The translations under genes were made by a program, and so were the position numbers. A stretch of 64,000 nucleotides of DNA, from the NCBI RefSeq assembly GCF_029760855.1, contig NZ_SOSI01000001.1, forward strand, positions 62,001-126,000, in the 5' to 3' direction. The notes beneath the pieces are model-generated. The model was not told the DNA's origin and did no database searches. It saw only the letters and a list, made by a program, of their open reading frames with translations. Source of the DNA: Erythrobacter litoralis. GTDB lineage: Bacteria; Pseudomonadota; Alphaproteobacteria; Sphingomonadales; Sphingomonadaceae. Below, piece by piece: positions 50,421 to 59,064 of this stretch. How positions within the stretch are numbered: position 1 is the first letter of the stretch; every line of letters starts with the position of its first letter.

Positions 50421-51512
50421 TCAGGAAAAGCGGTCCGGCGCGTAGAGGGAGGCATCGAGGCCCTCGGTCATGGCATCGCGGACATTGTTCAACAGCAATT
50501 GACCGGCAAGCCGCGCGGCGGCAGGCGATGTCTGGATGCCGAACCCGCCTTGTCCGGCAAACCACGCGAAGCCCTCGACTTGCGGATCGTAGCCGTACAC
50601 GGGCAGCCGGTCGGGGGCGAAACTGCGCAGGCCTGCCCACTTACGTTCGACCGCCTCGACCTGCCAATCGACGACCTCCTCCAGCCGCGCGATCGCTTCG
50701 GCCACTGCCAGTTCTTCGGGCGCAGCATCGCAGGGCTGGCTCGGCTCTTCGTCGTGCGGACTGAGCCAAAGCCTTCCCGCCTCCGGCTTGAAATAGAACC
50801 GCCCCGAAATATCGAGCGTCAGCGGAAGGTCGGGCGGCGGCGGGGCGGCGAGCCGCAATTGGACGACCGTTCTGCGCAGCGGCGCAATGCTCAAGGGTTC
50901 GGCCCCAACCAGCTTCGCGACGCCATCCGCCCATGCGCCGGCCGAATTGACGAGCGTGGCGGCATCGAATGAGAGACCTACTGTCCTCAGGTTCCAAACG
51001 GCTTCCCGCCGCTTTGCCTGCCGCAACCGTGCCCGGCATACTATCTTGGCACCGGCCTTTCTGGCGCGCGACAGATAGTGCTGGTGCAACCCGGCGACGT
51101 CAATGTCCGCACACGCCGGTTCCCAGATCGCCCCTGTCCATTCTTCGCGTAAGCCGGGCAGCTTGGCTTCAAGCGGGCCGCGCTCCAATCTCTCGATCGT
51201 AGCGCCGGTCTCTGCGAAGCGGTTCAGAAACCCATGGAGCTTCGGCTCGTCCGCATCCCGTCCTATATACAGGGCACCGCGTTGGGTCAGGAACCCATGA
51301 TCGCGCAGGTAAGGCCCCGAAGCGAGCGTGAGCGGAACGAGTTCTGGCCCGCCATAGCATTCCTCCCAAAACGCGGCCGAGCGGCCCGTTGCATGGTATC
51401 CGGGCGCGTCTTCCGCTTCCAGGACGACGACGCGCGCCCCCCCTTCCGCCAGTTCTGCGGCGATGCTCGCCCCGGCTATGCCGGCACCGGTGATGGCGAA
51501 GTCGTAGATCAT
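50421..51512 (-). CDS. FAD-dependent oxidoreductase of the DAO family
   Basis: 363 aa with the dinucleotide-binding GAGIAGASIAAELAEGG at the N-terminus, GRSAAFWEECYGG, LVNSAGAWADGVAKLVG and a C-terminal WFAGQGGFGIQTSPAAARLAGQLL that completes the FAD site. This is the fold of glycine oxidase, sarcosine oxidase and D-amino acid dehydrogenases; the substrate is not determined. The ATG overlaps the stop of the upstream hydrolase gene by four bases, so the two are co-translated. Confidence 0.88.
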   Translation of the reverse strand: MIYDFAITGAGIAGASIAAELAEGGARVVVLEAEDAPGYHATGRSAAFWEECYGGPELVPLTLASGPYLRDHGFLTQRGALYIGRDADEPKLHGFLNRFAETGATIERLERGPLEAKLPGLREEWTGAIWEPACADIDVAGLHQHYLSRARKAGAKIVCRARLRQAKRREAVWNLRTVGLSFDAATLVNSAGAWADGVAKLVGAEPLSIAPLRRTVVQLRLAAPPPPDLPLTLDISGRFYFKPEAGRLWLSPHDEEPSQPCDAAPEELAVAEAIARLEEVVDWQVEAVERKWAGLRSFAPDRLPVYGYDPQVEGFAWFAGQGGFGIQTSPAAARLAGQLLLNNVRDAMTEGLDASLYAPDRFS

Positions 51513-52597
51513 CGTTCGGCAGGCGCATGCAAGTCGAGGAAATGCGCGATGCCTTCCATCGCGCCGTGACGGACCGAATCGACTTCACGCAGGAGTTCGT
51601 GATGCGCGTCTTTGTCGAATTCGAGCAGTTCTCCATTCGGTAAGCGTTGTACCGCGCGTAAGACAGCGTCGTGCCGCACGAGCTTGTCGTTCGCGGTCGA
51701 AATCATCAGGACAGGAATCGTCACCCGTTCCAGCGCACCTTCTGCTTCCAAGATGCGGGTAGAGGCGTAGGCGCGTTCGACCCAGCGCCAGCTCGCGGGG
51801 CCCATAAGAACCTCGGGGCGGTGAATACGCCACCAAAGCTCGTCCTGGTAGCGGTTGATATCGTGGGTCAGGAGGTCCTGCCGTCCGGCAAGGTCCTCGC
51901 CCGGCTTCTCGCTCCATTTCCACGCCTGCCGACGCGGATCGCCGATCCGGGTCATCAATTTCGCGACGGCATGCAGGATAGGCAATGGCAGTGGCGGCCC
52001 CGCCATGCCGAGCATCGGGGCAACCAGCACCGCTGCATCGGGGGAAGCTGCGCCTTCGGTCAAAGCGCGCATGACCAGATGCCCACCCATCGAGTGGCCG
52101 AGCAGGACGTGGGGGCCTGGCGTCCCGGATGTCCATACCGACCACAAAACTTGGAGGTCCGCGACCCAGTCAGCAAAATCCTCGACATGCCCGGTATGCG
52201 GATGACCGCCCAGCCGCCCCGAGCCGCCCTGCCCGCGCCAGTCCGCCGCCGTGACGCGCCAGCCCGCGCGGTGCCAATCCTCCAGAGTTTCAAGATATTT
52301 CTCATAGAAATCTCCCCGTCCCGGAAGGAACAGGATCGATCCGCGCGGCGACGCGTGCCGCCCCGGCCAATCGATCCGTCGGATCTCGTGCCCGTCGGAC
52401 GCGCGCCAGAGGGATTCGCGGGCATCTGCCGGTATGGCGCGGCGGTCGATCGGGTCAGGCTGCGATTGCGCATCGAACGTCTGCGATGGGATACGCGCCT
52501 CCTCTATCGTGCGCCGCCGTTCCGGGGTTACCGTTTGGTAAGCATATTTCTCTAGCAGGATGCCGATCTCGGACCTTGCGGGGATGCCATGTACCAC
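51509..52597 (-). CDS. Alpha/beta hydrolase (lysophospholipase-like)
   Basis: Serine hydrolase with GSILFLPGRGDFYEKYLETLEDWHRAG, the nucleophile elbow LLGHSMGGHLVMRAL, VLMISTANDKLVRHDAV (acid) and FDKDAHHELLRE (histidine), as in the PldB/monoglyceride lipase group. The start is unresolved. The recognisable protein begins around DRRAIPADARESLW. The only ATG, GTG or TTG found in frame that fits is GTG 52597, which overlaps the divergent prepilin peptidase start by nine bases. A good ribosome binding site, AGAGGAGG, lies before an ATC at 52492. Confidence 0.75.
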   Translation of the reverse strand: MVHGIPARSEIGILLEKYAYQTVTPERRRTIEEARIPSQTFDAQSQPDPIDRRAIPADARESLWRASDGHEIRRIDWPGRHASPRGSILFLPGRGDFYEKYLETLEDWHRAGWRVTAADWRGQGGSGRLGGHPHTGHVEDFADWVADLQVLWSVWTSGTPGPHVLLGHSMGGHLVMRALTEGAASPDAAVLVAPMLGMAGPPLPLPILHAVAKLMTRIGDPRRQAWKWSEKPGEDLAGRQDLLTHDINRYQDELWWRIHRPEVLMGPASWRWVERAYASTRILEAEGALERVTIPVLMISTANDKLVRHDAVLRAVQRLPNGELLEFDKDAHHELLREVDSVRHGAMEGIAHFLDLHAPAER

Positions 52598-53305
52598 GAA
52601 GTTTTCACCTACGTTCTGCTCGGCGCATTGGCAATCGCGCTGGTCGTCGCTGCGGCCACCGACCTGAAGAGCCGGACCATCGGCAACAAACTCAATCTCG
52701 CCATCGCGGCGGGCGCTCCGTTGTTCTGGTGGGCGAGCGAGATGTCCCTCTGGCCGGGTGTCGCGATCCAGTTGGCCGTAGCCGCCGCCACCTTCGCGGT
52801 GTGCTGCGTATTCTTCGCGCTTCGACAAATGGGCGGAGGCGACGTCAAGCTTCTCACCGCCCTCGCCTTGTGGATGCCGCCGAGCAATTTTCTCAGCGTC
52901 GTCGTCATCACCGCAATGCTGGGCTGGGTCCTCACACTGATCATGGGCGCATGGGCAGTGGCGAACTCGAAGGTCGTCGGCGCTCGTCCGATCCGTGACA
53001 CGGGAATGCTCATTGCGTTTACGCTCGTCGCGGCGAATTTCGCCAGCGGCGTAGTTGGCGGACCGCGTTTGACCTTGCCGTCGAGCCTTGTCGGCGGGCT
53101 GGGCGACGACATCGGCATGCTTTTCGTCGCGGCGATGGCCCCGATCCTGCTCCTAGCCGGTGTAACGCTCGCATCGATCCGCATCATCAAGCGCCACGAA
53201 CAGCAGTTGCGGGTGCCTTACGGGCTCGCGATCTCGATCGCCGGCCTTTCGATCATCGTCGGTAGCACGATTTTTAACCTGCCGAGCAACACCATCGCAG
53301 GCTGA
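52589..53305 (+). CDS. cpaA: Prepilin peptidase, CpaA/TadV-like (A24)
   Basis: Polytopic membrane aspartyl protease that processes Flp-type prepilins. 238 aa with the two active aspartates in context: ATDLKSRTIGNKLN and the GxGD motif in MGGGDVKLLTALALW. About six to seven helices. It opens the pilus cluster, although no flp pilin gene lies nearby. Longer C-terminal part (two extra helices) than the short TadV proteins. Confidence 0.88.
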   Translation: MYHEVFTYVLLGALAIALVVAAATDLKSRTIGNKLNLAIAAGAPLFWWASEMSLWPGVAIQLAVAAATFAVCCVFFALRQMGGGDVKLLTALALWMPPSNFLSVVVITAMLGWVLTLIMGAWAVANSKVVGARPIRDTGMLIAFTLVAANFASGVVGGPRLTLPSSLVGGLGDDIGMLFVAAMAPILLLAGVTLASIRIIKRHEQQLRVPYGLAISIAGLSIIVGSTIFNLPSNTIAG

Positions 53306-53398
53306 ATACCCGATCTTAACCAATCGCGCTCTACACGAGTGAAACCATAGCAACCCGCATCCGAATCTCGCGGGTCATCAAAGGGGGCTAGAATAGCC

Positions 53399-54421
53399 AT
53401 GGACAGGAAGAAGCTGGTTCTGCTGGTAGGTGCCGCGATCGTCGCGATCGGAACGGCCCTGCTCGCCCGGAGCATGTTCGCCGGGGCAGCCACTCCGCAA
53501 GCCGCAGCCGCACAGGTAGAACCGCAGGGCCCGAAAGTCCTTGTCGCCCAGCGCGCCTTGCCGGTGGGTACGATCATCACGGCAGATGCGATCGGTTATC
53601 AGCGCTGGCCGGAAGAGCTGGTCAAGGATGCCTACTTCCTCGATGGCGAAGCGGACATCAGCAAGCTGATCGGAACGGTGGTCCGTCACCCGGTGACAGC
53701 CGGTGAACCGGTGACCCAAGGTTCGCTCGTCAGCCCCGGAGATCGCGGATTTCTAGCCGCTGCCCTAACACCCGGAATGCGTGCGATTACCGTACCCGTC
53801 GACGCGAAAAGCGGCGTGGCAGGCTTCGTCTTTCCCGGCGACCGGGTAGACCTCGTTCTGACGCAAACCGTTTCCGGCAACGACGGAACCGATCTCAAGG
53901 CGTCCGAAACCTTCATTCGCAATCTGCGCGTCCTCGCTACCGACCAGTCGACCGAGCAGGAAACCGTAGAGGGTGTGACCCAGGTCAAGGCGTTCAGCAC
54001 CGTAACGCTCGAAGCAACCCCAACGATCGTCGAAAAGATCACCGTCGCCCAGACAATCGGGACGCTTAGCCTCACCCTCCGCGCCATTTCGGATAGCCAC
54101 AGCGAGCTTGAACGCGCCATCGCATCCGGCTCGGTCAGCATCCCGGATAACGCCACACCGCAAGAGGAAGAGCGCCTGCTGCGCGAAGCAATGGCCCGCC
54201 CGGACGACAGCCGCGGCAGCTATGTGACGGGCGGCGATGTCTCGCGCTTCCAGCGCAGTTCGATGCCCTCGATGGGCAATGCCCAGCCTGCGGCCGCTGC
54301 TGTGATGCCGGCCTCAGGACCCGCGGAACCGCGGCAGAATTCCGCTCCGGTCCATAGCGGTCCGAGCGTCCGGGTGACGCGCGGCAAAGACACCGAAAAC
54401 GTCGCAGTCAGCGCTCGCTGA
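53399..54421 (+). CDS. cpaB: Pilus assembly protein CpaB (RcpC)
   Basis: Periplasmic, membrane-anchored protein of the Tad/Flp secretion system that works with the secretin CpaC. 340 aa: N-terminal membrane helix (LVLLVGAAIVAIGTALLAR), an SAF domain (KVLVAQRALPVGTIITADAIGYQRWP), the RcpC core (MRAITVPVDAKSGVAGFVFPGDRVDLVLTQTV) and a long low-complexity tail. Preceded by a GGGGGC ribosome binding site. Confidence 0.93.
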   Translation: MDRKKLVLLVGAAIVAIGTALLARSMFAGAATPQAAAAQVEPQGPKVLVAQRALPVGTIITADAIGYQRWPEELVKDAYFLDGEADISKLIGTVVRHPVTAGEPVTQGSLVSPGDRGFLAAALTPGMRAITVPVDAKSGVAGFVFPGDRVDLVLTQTVSGNDGTDLKASETFIRNLRVLATDQSTEQETVEGVTQVKAFSTVTLEATPTIVEKITVAQTIGTLSLTLRAISDSHSELERAIASGSVSIPDNATPQEEERLLREAMARPDDSRGSYVTGGDVSRFQRSSMPSMGNAQPAAAAVMPASGPAEPRQNSAPVHSGPSVRVTRGKDTENVAVSAR

Positions 54422-54459
54422 TCGTCAGAAACACAGGAAGCCATTCAGGGGGCATTTCC

Positions 54460-56040
54460 ATGAACCGTCGCGTACACACAAAACTGCTGCTTGCCAGCCT
54501 GGCCATGGCGCCGCTGACCAGCATGGCGACCGCGCCCGCAACGGCCCAGTCGACCGTCAGCCCAAGCCAGGAGATCGTCCTTTCGATCGGCCGCGGCGAA
54601 CTCGTCAACGTGCCGGGCACGATGGCCGACGTCTTCATCGCCAACGACGAGATCGCCGACGTGCAGATCAAGTCGCAGCGCCAGCTCTACCTGTTCGGCA
54701 AGGCTGGCGGAGAGACGACGGTCTATGCCAGCAATGCCCGCGGTGACATCATCTGGTCGACGAACGTACGGGTCGGATCGAACATCGGCAGCATCGACCA
54801 GATGCTCAATCTCGCAATGCCGGAAGCGAAGATCAACGTCGCGACGATGGGTGCCAATACGGTCCTCCTGACCGGTACGGTCGCCGCGCCGGAAGATGCT
54901 GCCGAAGCGCAGACTTTGGTCGAAGCATTCGTCGGCGAAGAGACGAATGTCATCAGCCGCCTCAAGATGGCGACGCCGCTGCAGGTCAATCTGCAGGTTC
55001 GCATCGCCGAAGTCAGCCGGAGCGTCGTCAAGGCGATCGGGGTGAACCTGACTTCGCTTGATCAGAGCAACGGTTTCAAGTTCGGTGTAGGCCAGGGACG
55101 CGGCCCTACCACTTTTACTCCCGGGCGCACATTCGGCGTGGGAGGGTCGGGAGATCGCCAGGTGATCGATCGGGTCCTCAATCCGATTACGGGAGAAATC
55201 GAAGAGATACCGGGCACGAACATCAATGGCGCGGATATCGGGTCAACCCTTGGTTTTGCTGGCCGGCTACTCGGTCTCGATGTCGCAGCCGCACTTGATC
55301 TTGCGGAAACCCAAGGCTTGGTGACGACGCTTGCAAATCCGAACCTCACGGCTCTGTCAGGAGAAACAGCAGAGTTTCTAGCCGGCGGCGAATTCCCAAT
55401 TCCGATAAGCCAGGGTCTCGGAACGACCACAATCGAGTATAAAAAGTTCGGCATCAGCCTGGCTTATTCGCCAATCGTCCTTTCGAACGGTCGGATCTCG
55501 ATCCGTGTGCGGCCAGAAGTTTCAGAACTATCGTCGCAGGGTGCCATCACCTTCGATGGCTTTCAGATACCCGCACTGACAACCCGCCGTGCCGAGACAA
55601 CCGTGGAACTTGGTTCCGGCCAGAGTTTCATGATCGCCGGCTTACTTTCGAACAATGCGCAGAACCAGATCGAGAAAGCTCCCGGTCTCGGAAATATTCC
55701 GATCCTCGGCAACCTTTTCCGGTCCACGACTTGGCGAAAGGGCGAAACCGAACTCGTCATCGTTGTCACGCCGTATCTCGTGAAACCGGTGGACGCTAGC
55801 GAGATACGGCTGCCGACCGACGGTTACTTGAAGCCGACCGAGGGCACTCGAATTCTCGGCTATCAAGAGTCCGACGGCGTAAGTGGAGGCAAACGCCCCG
55901 GCCCGACCGTAAAAGAAAGCGGCAGCGCCACGCCCGATCTGAGCCGTTCCGAACCGCAATCCGGAAGTCTCGCAATGCCGGATGAGGCGCGACGCAACGA
56001 GAAGACCGCCGCTGCCACACCCGGCTTCAGCTTCGAATAA
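54460..56040 (+). CDS. cpaC: Outer-membrane secretin CpaC (RcpA)
   Basis: Type II/III secretin of the Tad pilus, 526 aa. Signal peptide (LLLASLAMAPLTSMATAPATAQ), N-terminal BON-like domain with VLSIGRGELVNVPG, then the secretin core (NPNLTALSGETAEFLAGGEFPIPI, the RVRPEVSEL strand, RAETTVELGSGQSFMIAGLL and PILGNLFRSTTWRKGETELVIVVTPYLVKPV). The C-terminus carries a disordered extension of about 90 residues. Confidence 0.95.
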   Translation: MNRRVHTKLLLASLAMAPLTSMATAPATAQSTVSPSQEIVLSIGRGELVNVPGTMADVFIANDEIADVQIKSQRQLYLFGKAGGETTVYASNARGDIIWSTNVRVGSNIGSIDQMLNLAMPEAKINVATMGANTVLLTGTVAAPEDAAEAQTLVEAFVGEETNVISRLKMATPLQVNLQVRIAEVSRSVVKAIGVNLTSLDQSNGFKFGVGQGRGPTTFTPGRTFGVGGSGDRQVIDRVLNPITGEIEEIPGTNINGADIGSTLGFAGRLLGLDVAAALDLAETQGLVTTLANPNLTALSGETAEFLAGGEFPIPISQGLGTTTIEYKKFGISLAYSPIVLSNGRISIRVRPEVSELSSQGAITFDGFQIPALTTRRAETTVELGSGQSFMIAGLLSNNAQNQIEKAPGLGNIPILGNLFRSTTWRKGETELVIVVTPYLVKPVDASEIRLPTDGYLKPTEGTRILGYQESDGVSGGKRPGPTVKESGSATPDLSRSEPQSGSLAMPDEARRNEKTAAATPGFSFE

Positions 56041-56046
56041 GGGGAC

Positions 56047-56706
56047 ATGGAGATGCTTGTGAACATGAATTGTAAGCGCGCAGGAACGCTCGCTGTGACA
56101 TTCGCTCTTGCCCTCGGCGCGTGCGGTAAGATGAACATGGAAAACCGCTCGCTCTACAGCGTGAAGCAGCCGGTTGTCGAACGCTCGAATTATACCATCG
56201 ATGTCGCCACATCGTCCGAAGGCCTGCCCTTCGCCGAGCAGCAGCGGCTGACCGGATGGTTCGAAGGCATGGACCTGAGATATGGCGACCGCCTTTCCGT
56301 CGAAAGCGCCGTGGAGAACCCGGCCGTTCAGGAAGATGTAGCCGCATTGGCTGGTCGCTACGGAATACTTATGGCTGAAGGAGCCCCAGTGACCGAAGGG
56401 TTCGTAGGGCCCGGACAGGCTCGCATCGTCCTTACCCGTTCGACTGCATCGGTGCCGAACTGTCCCGATTGGTCGCATACTGCGGAAGCCAACCATCTGA
56501 ACGGCACGAACCCGAACTACGGTTGCGCGAACAACAGCAACCTCGCTGCAATGGTCGCGAACCCGGAAGATCTCGTCGAAGGGCAGAAGGGCACCGGCGA
56601 GACGATCGTGACCACGTCGACGAAGGCGATCCGGTCCTATCGCAGCCAAGCGCCGACCGGTGCGGGCGGCCTTCCCGAAACCAGCACGCAAACAGGAGGC
56701 AACTGA
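56047..56706 (+). CDS. cpaD: Pilus assembly lipoprotein CpaD
   Basis: 219 aa. Lipoprotein signal ending LALGAC, then a body with the CpaD hallmarks: ARIVLTRSTASVPNCPDWS and the C-terminal NYGCANNSNLAAMVANPEDLVEGQ. CpaD is a periplasmic/outer membrane accessory of the Tad system. Two start ATGs are close together; 56047 gives the longer form, 56065 (MNCKRAG) an alternative. Between cpaC and cpaE as usual. Confidence 0.9.
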   Translation: MEMLVNMNCKRAGTLAVTFALALGACGKMNMENRSLYSVKQPVVERSNYTIDVATSSEGLPFAEQQRLTGWFEGMDLRYGDRLSVESAVENPAVQEDVAALAGRYGILMAEGAPVTEGFVGPGQARIVLTRSTASVPNCPDWSHTAEANHLNGTNPNYGCANNSNLAAMVANPEDLVEGQKGTGETIVTTSTKAIRSYRSQAPTGAGGLPETSTQTGGN

Positions 56707-56709
56707 GCC

Positions 56710-58002
56710 ATGAGCGCGTCTCTTAAATCGGCAATTCCCGGAAATCGCGATCAGTTCGCAGCCTATATCTGCGATGAAACGGCGCTGGATGTTCTCCGGC
56801 CCGTTGTCATCGAGCTCGGCTGGCAGCCTGAGAAGTGCAATAAGGGCGGCCTGCGTAACGCGGTCCAATCGCTATCGGTATCGGCCAGTCCGAACATCCT
56901 GATGGTCGACCTTTCGGAAAGCGGCGATCCGCTGAACGACATCAACGCTCTGGCCGAGGTCTGCGAGCCTGGAACAGTCGTTATCGCGATCGGTCAGGTG
57001 AACGATGTCCGCCTGTATCGCGATCTTCTTGCGAGTGGCATTCACGATTACCTGCTCAAGCCGCTTTCGGCCGGCGTTCTGCGCGATTCCCTCAACCAGG
57101 CGCAGGCCGTGTTCATGGCCCCGAGGGCCGGTGAAGCCGATCAACAGCGCCACCATATCTCAACCGCTATCGTCGGAATGCGTGGCGGCGTCGGGGCATC
57201 GACATTGGCGACATCGCTTGCGTGGATGTTCAGCCACGACAAGAAGATGCCGACTGCGCTGCTCGATCTGGACGTCCATTTCGGCACGGGTGCGCTCACG
57301 CTAGATCTCGAACCGGGCCGCGGCCTGATCGATGCAATCGACAATCCCAGCCGCATCGACGGCCTGTTTATCGAACGGGCGATGATCCGCGCGAACGACA
57401 ATCTGGCCATCCTTTCTGCAGAAGCGCCGATCAATTCGCCATTGATGACGGACGGTGCCGCCTTCGTGCAATTGCAGGAAGAATTCCGCCACGCATTCGA
57501 GATGACCTTGATCGACATGCCGCGAAATATGCTGATCAATTTCCCTCACGTTCTTTCGGATGTGAACGTCGTGACGCTGGTGACCGAAATGACGCTCGCC
57601 TCGGCGCGCGATACCATCCGGGCGCTATCGTGGCTGAAAACGAACGCGGCGCATGCCGTACCGATTGTTGTAGCCAACAAGGTCCAGCCCGGCGCTTCGG
57701 AAATCAGCAAGGCGGATTTCGAGGCTTCGATCGAGCGCTCGATCGATATCACGATCGCCTACGATCAGAAGGCTGCCACGAATGCAGCGAAACTCGGCCA
57801 GACCTTTGCGGCCGCCAACGGTGGAAGCAAGGCGACCGCAGGCATCAAGGAATTGGCGGCCCAAATCGTCGGTGCCGGAAGCGAGAACGACGAGGACGGT
57901 ACGAAATCGTCTTCGGACAAGAAATCGCTGCTCGGTTCTTTCGATCTGAAATCGCTGCTGGCGAAGAAGGACAAAACGCCCGCTTCCCAGCAGGCGCACT
58001 GA
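56710..58002 (+). CDS. cpaE: Pilus assembly protein CpaE (TadZ)
   Basis: MinD/ParA-like ATPase that places the Tad machine in the cell. 430 aa: an N-terminal receiver-like domain (ILMVDLSESGDPLNDINALAEVC, DYLLKPLSAGVL) and a C-terminal deviant Walker domain (VGMRGGVGASTLATSLAWMF, ALLDLDVHFGTGAL). The last 40 residues are charged and repetitive (KKSLLGSFDLKSLLAKK). No T2SS-type ATPase motif is present, so it is not a CpaE-CpaF fusion. Confidence 0.93.
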   Translation: MSASLKSAIPGNRDQFAAYICDETALDVLRPVVIELGWQPEKCNKGGLRNAVQSLSVSASPNILMVDLSESGDPLNDINALAEVCEPGTVVIAIGQVNDVRLYRDLLASGIHDYLLKPLSAGVLRDSLNQAQAVFMAPRAGEADQQRHHISTAIVGMRGGVGASTLATSLAWMFSHDKKMPTALLDLDVHFGTGALTLDLEPGRGLIDAIDNPSRIDGLFIERAMIRANDNLAILSAEAPINSPLMTDGAAFVQLQEEFRHAFEMTLIDMPRNMLINFPHVLSDVNVVTLVTEMTLASARDTIRALSWLKTNAAHAVPIVVANKVQPGASEISKADFEASIERSIDITIAYDQKAATNAAKLGQTFAAANGGSKATAGIKELAAQIVGAGSENDEDGTKSSSDKKSLLGSFDLKSLLAKKDKTPASQQAH

Positions 58003-58010
58003 CACGCGCA

Positions 58011-58039
58011 GGGCGGCGGACAGGGGGTGTTCGCCGCCC
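58011..58039 (+). other. Strong hairpin between cpaE and tadB
   Basis: GGGCGGCG (58011-58018) and CGCCGCCC (58032-58039) pair perfectly; one G-T and one A-T pair extend the stem to ten. The loop is nine bases and is followed by GAAATCCC, so there is no T-run. Not a standard terminator; it may stabilise or process the transcript. It sits where cpaF would normally be. Confidence 0.6.
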
Positions 58040-58070
58040 GAAATCCCTCGGGACATGATGGAGTAAAACC

Positions 58071-59042
58071 ATGCCGATGATCCAGATGATGCTGCTAGCC
58101 GTGGGGCTCTTCGTGCTTGCCGGGATCGGCTATGTCCTAGTGTTTGCCGGCAGCGCTTCGAAGGCAGGCCAGCGCCGTCTGCAGCAACTCCGCTATCGTC
58201 ACTCCGAGAGCACTGATGCAAAAGTGGAATCGCAGCTCAAGAAGGCCATTGCCGCGCGGAAGCCGAAGCTTCAGGTAACAGCCGGCTCGGGATCCAAGAT
58301 CGATGCCCTCGCCATTCGCTTGGATCGGACCGGCAAGGGCTGGACCCTTTCGCAGTATGCCTACACGTCGCTCGGGCTCGGGCTGGTCATCGCTCTGCTT
58401 CTGTTCCTCAAGACAGGTTCGCTTCCCCTTTCCCTTGCGGTTGGCGTCTTTGTCGGTGCGGGTCTTCCGCATCTGGTCGTCAACCGCGCAATCAAGAAAC
58501 GCACCAATCAGTTCAATACGAAATTTCCCGATGCGATCGAACTGCTCGTTCGCGGTTTGCGCTCCGGTCTTCCGGTGACCGAGACCCTCGGTGTCGTCGC
58601 GCAGGAAGTTCCTGGACCCGTGGGCCAGGAGTTCAAGATGATCGTCGAGCGGATCAAGATCGGCCGGACAATGGAAGAGTCGCTTCAGGTCACCGCCGAC
58701 CGGTTGGGCATCGCCGAGTTCAATTTTTTCTGCATCACGCTCGCGATCCAGCGGGAAACGGGCGGCAATCTGGCCGAAACATTGTCCAACCTTGCAGAAG
58801 TGCTGCGCAAGCGTGCTCAGATGAAGCTCAAGATCAAGGCGATGAGTTCGGAATCGAAAGCCTCGGCCTATATCGTCGGTGCTTTGCCCTTTATCGTCTT
58901 CGTCATGATCTGGTGGATCAATCCGGGCTATGTCGGCGGTTTTTTCGAAGACGACCGTCTCATCGTGACGGGCCTCGGCGGGCTCACCTGGATGGGTGTC
59001 GGCGTCTTCATCATGGCCAAGATGGTCAGCTTCGAAATCTGA
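58071..59042 (+). CDS. tadB: Tad secretion system inner-membrane protein TadB
   Basis: Type II secretion F-domain protein that forms the inner-membrane platform of the Tad pilus. 323 aa with three to four membrane helices, and the conserved PDAIELLVRGLRSGLPVTETL and CITLAIQRETGGNLAETLSNLAEVLRKR. Normally works with the ATPase CpaF, which is not adjacent here. Followed by tadC after 22 bases. Confidence 0.94.
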   Translation: MPMIQMMLLAVGLFVLAGIGYVLVFAGSASKAGQRRLQQLRYRHSESTDAKVESQLKKAIAARKPKLQVTAGSGSKIDALAIRLDRTGKGWTLSQYAYTSLGLGLVIALLLFLKTGSLPLSLAVGVFVGAGLPHLVVNRAIKKRTNQFNTKFPDAIELLVRGLRSGLPVTETLGVVAQEVPGPVGQEFKMIVERIKIGRTMEESLQVTADRLGIAEFNFFCITLAIQRETGGNLAETLSNLAEVLRKRAQMKLKIKAMSSESKASAYIVGALPFIVFVMIWWINPGYVGGFFEDDRLIVTGLGGLTWMGVGVFIMAKMVSFEI

Positions 59043-59064
59043 GCGGCGGGGAAGGAATACCACC

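Noticed and set aside
53274..53321. Two TTAACC half-sites around the cpaA-cpaB junction as CtrA sites
   Set aside because: Each lacks the second TTAA at the right distance; half-sites are too frequent to count.
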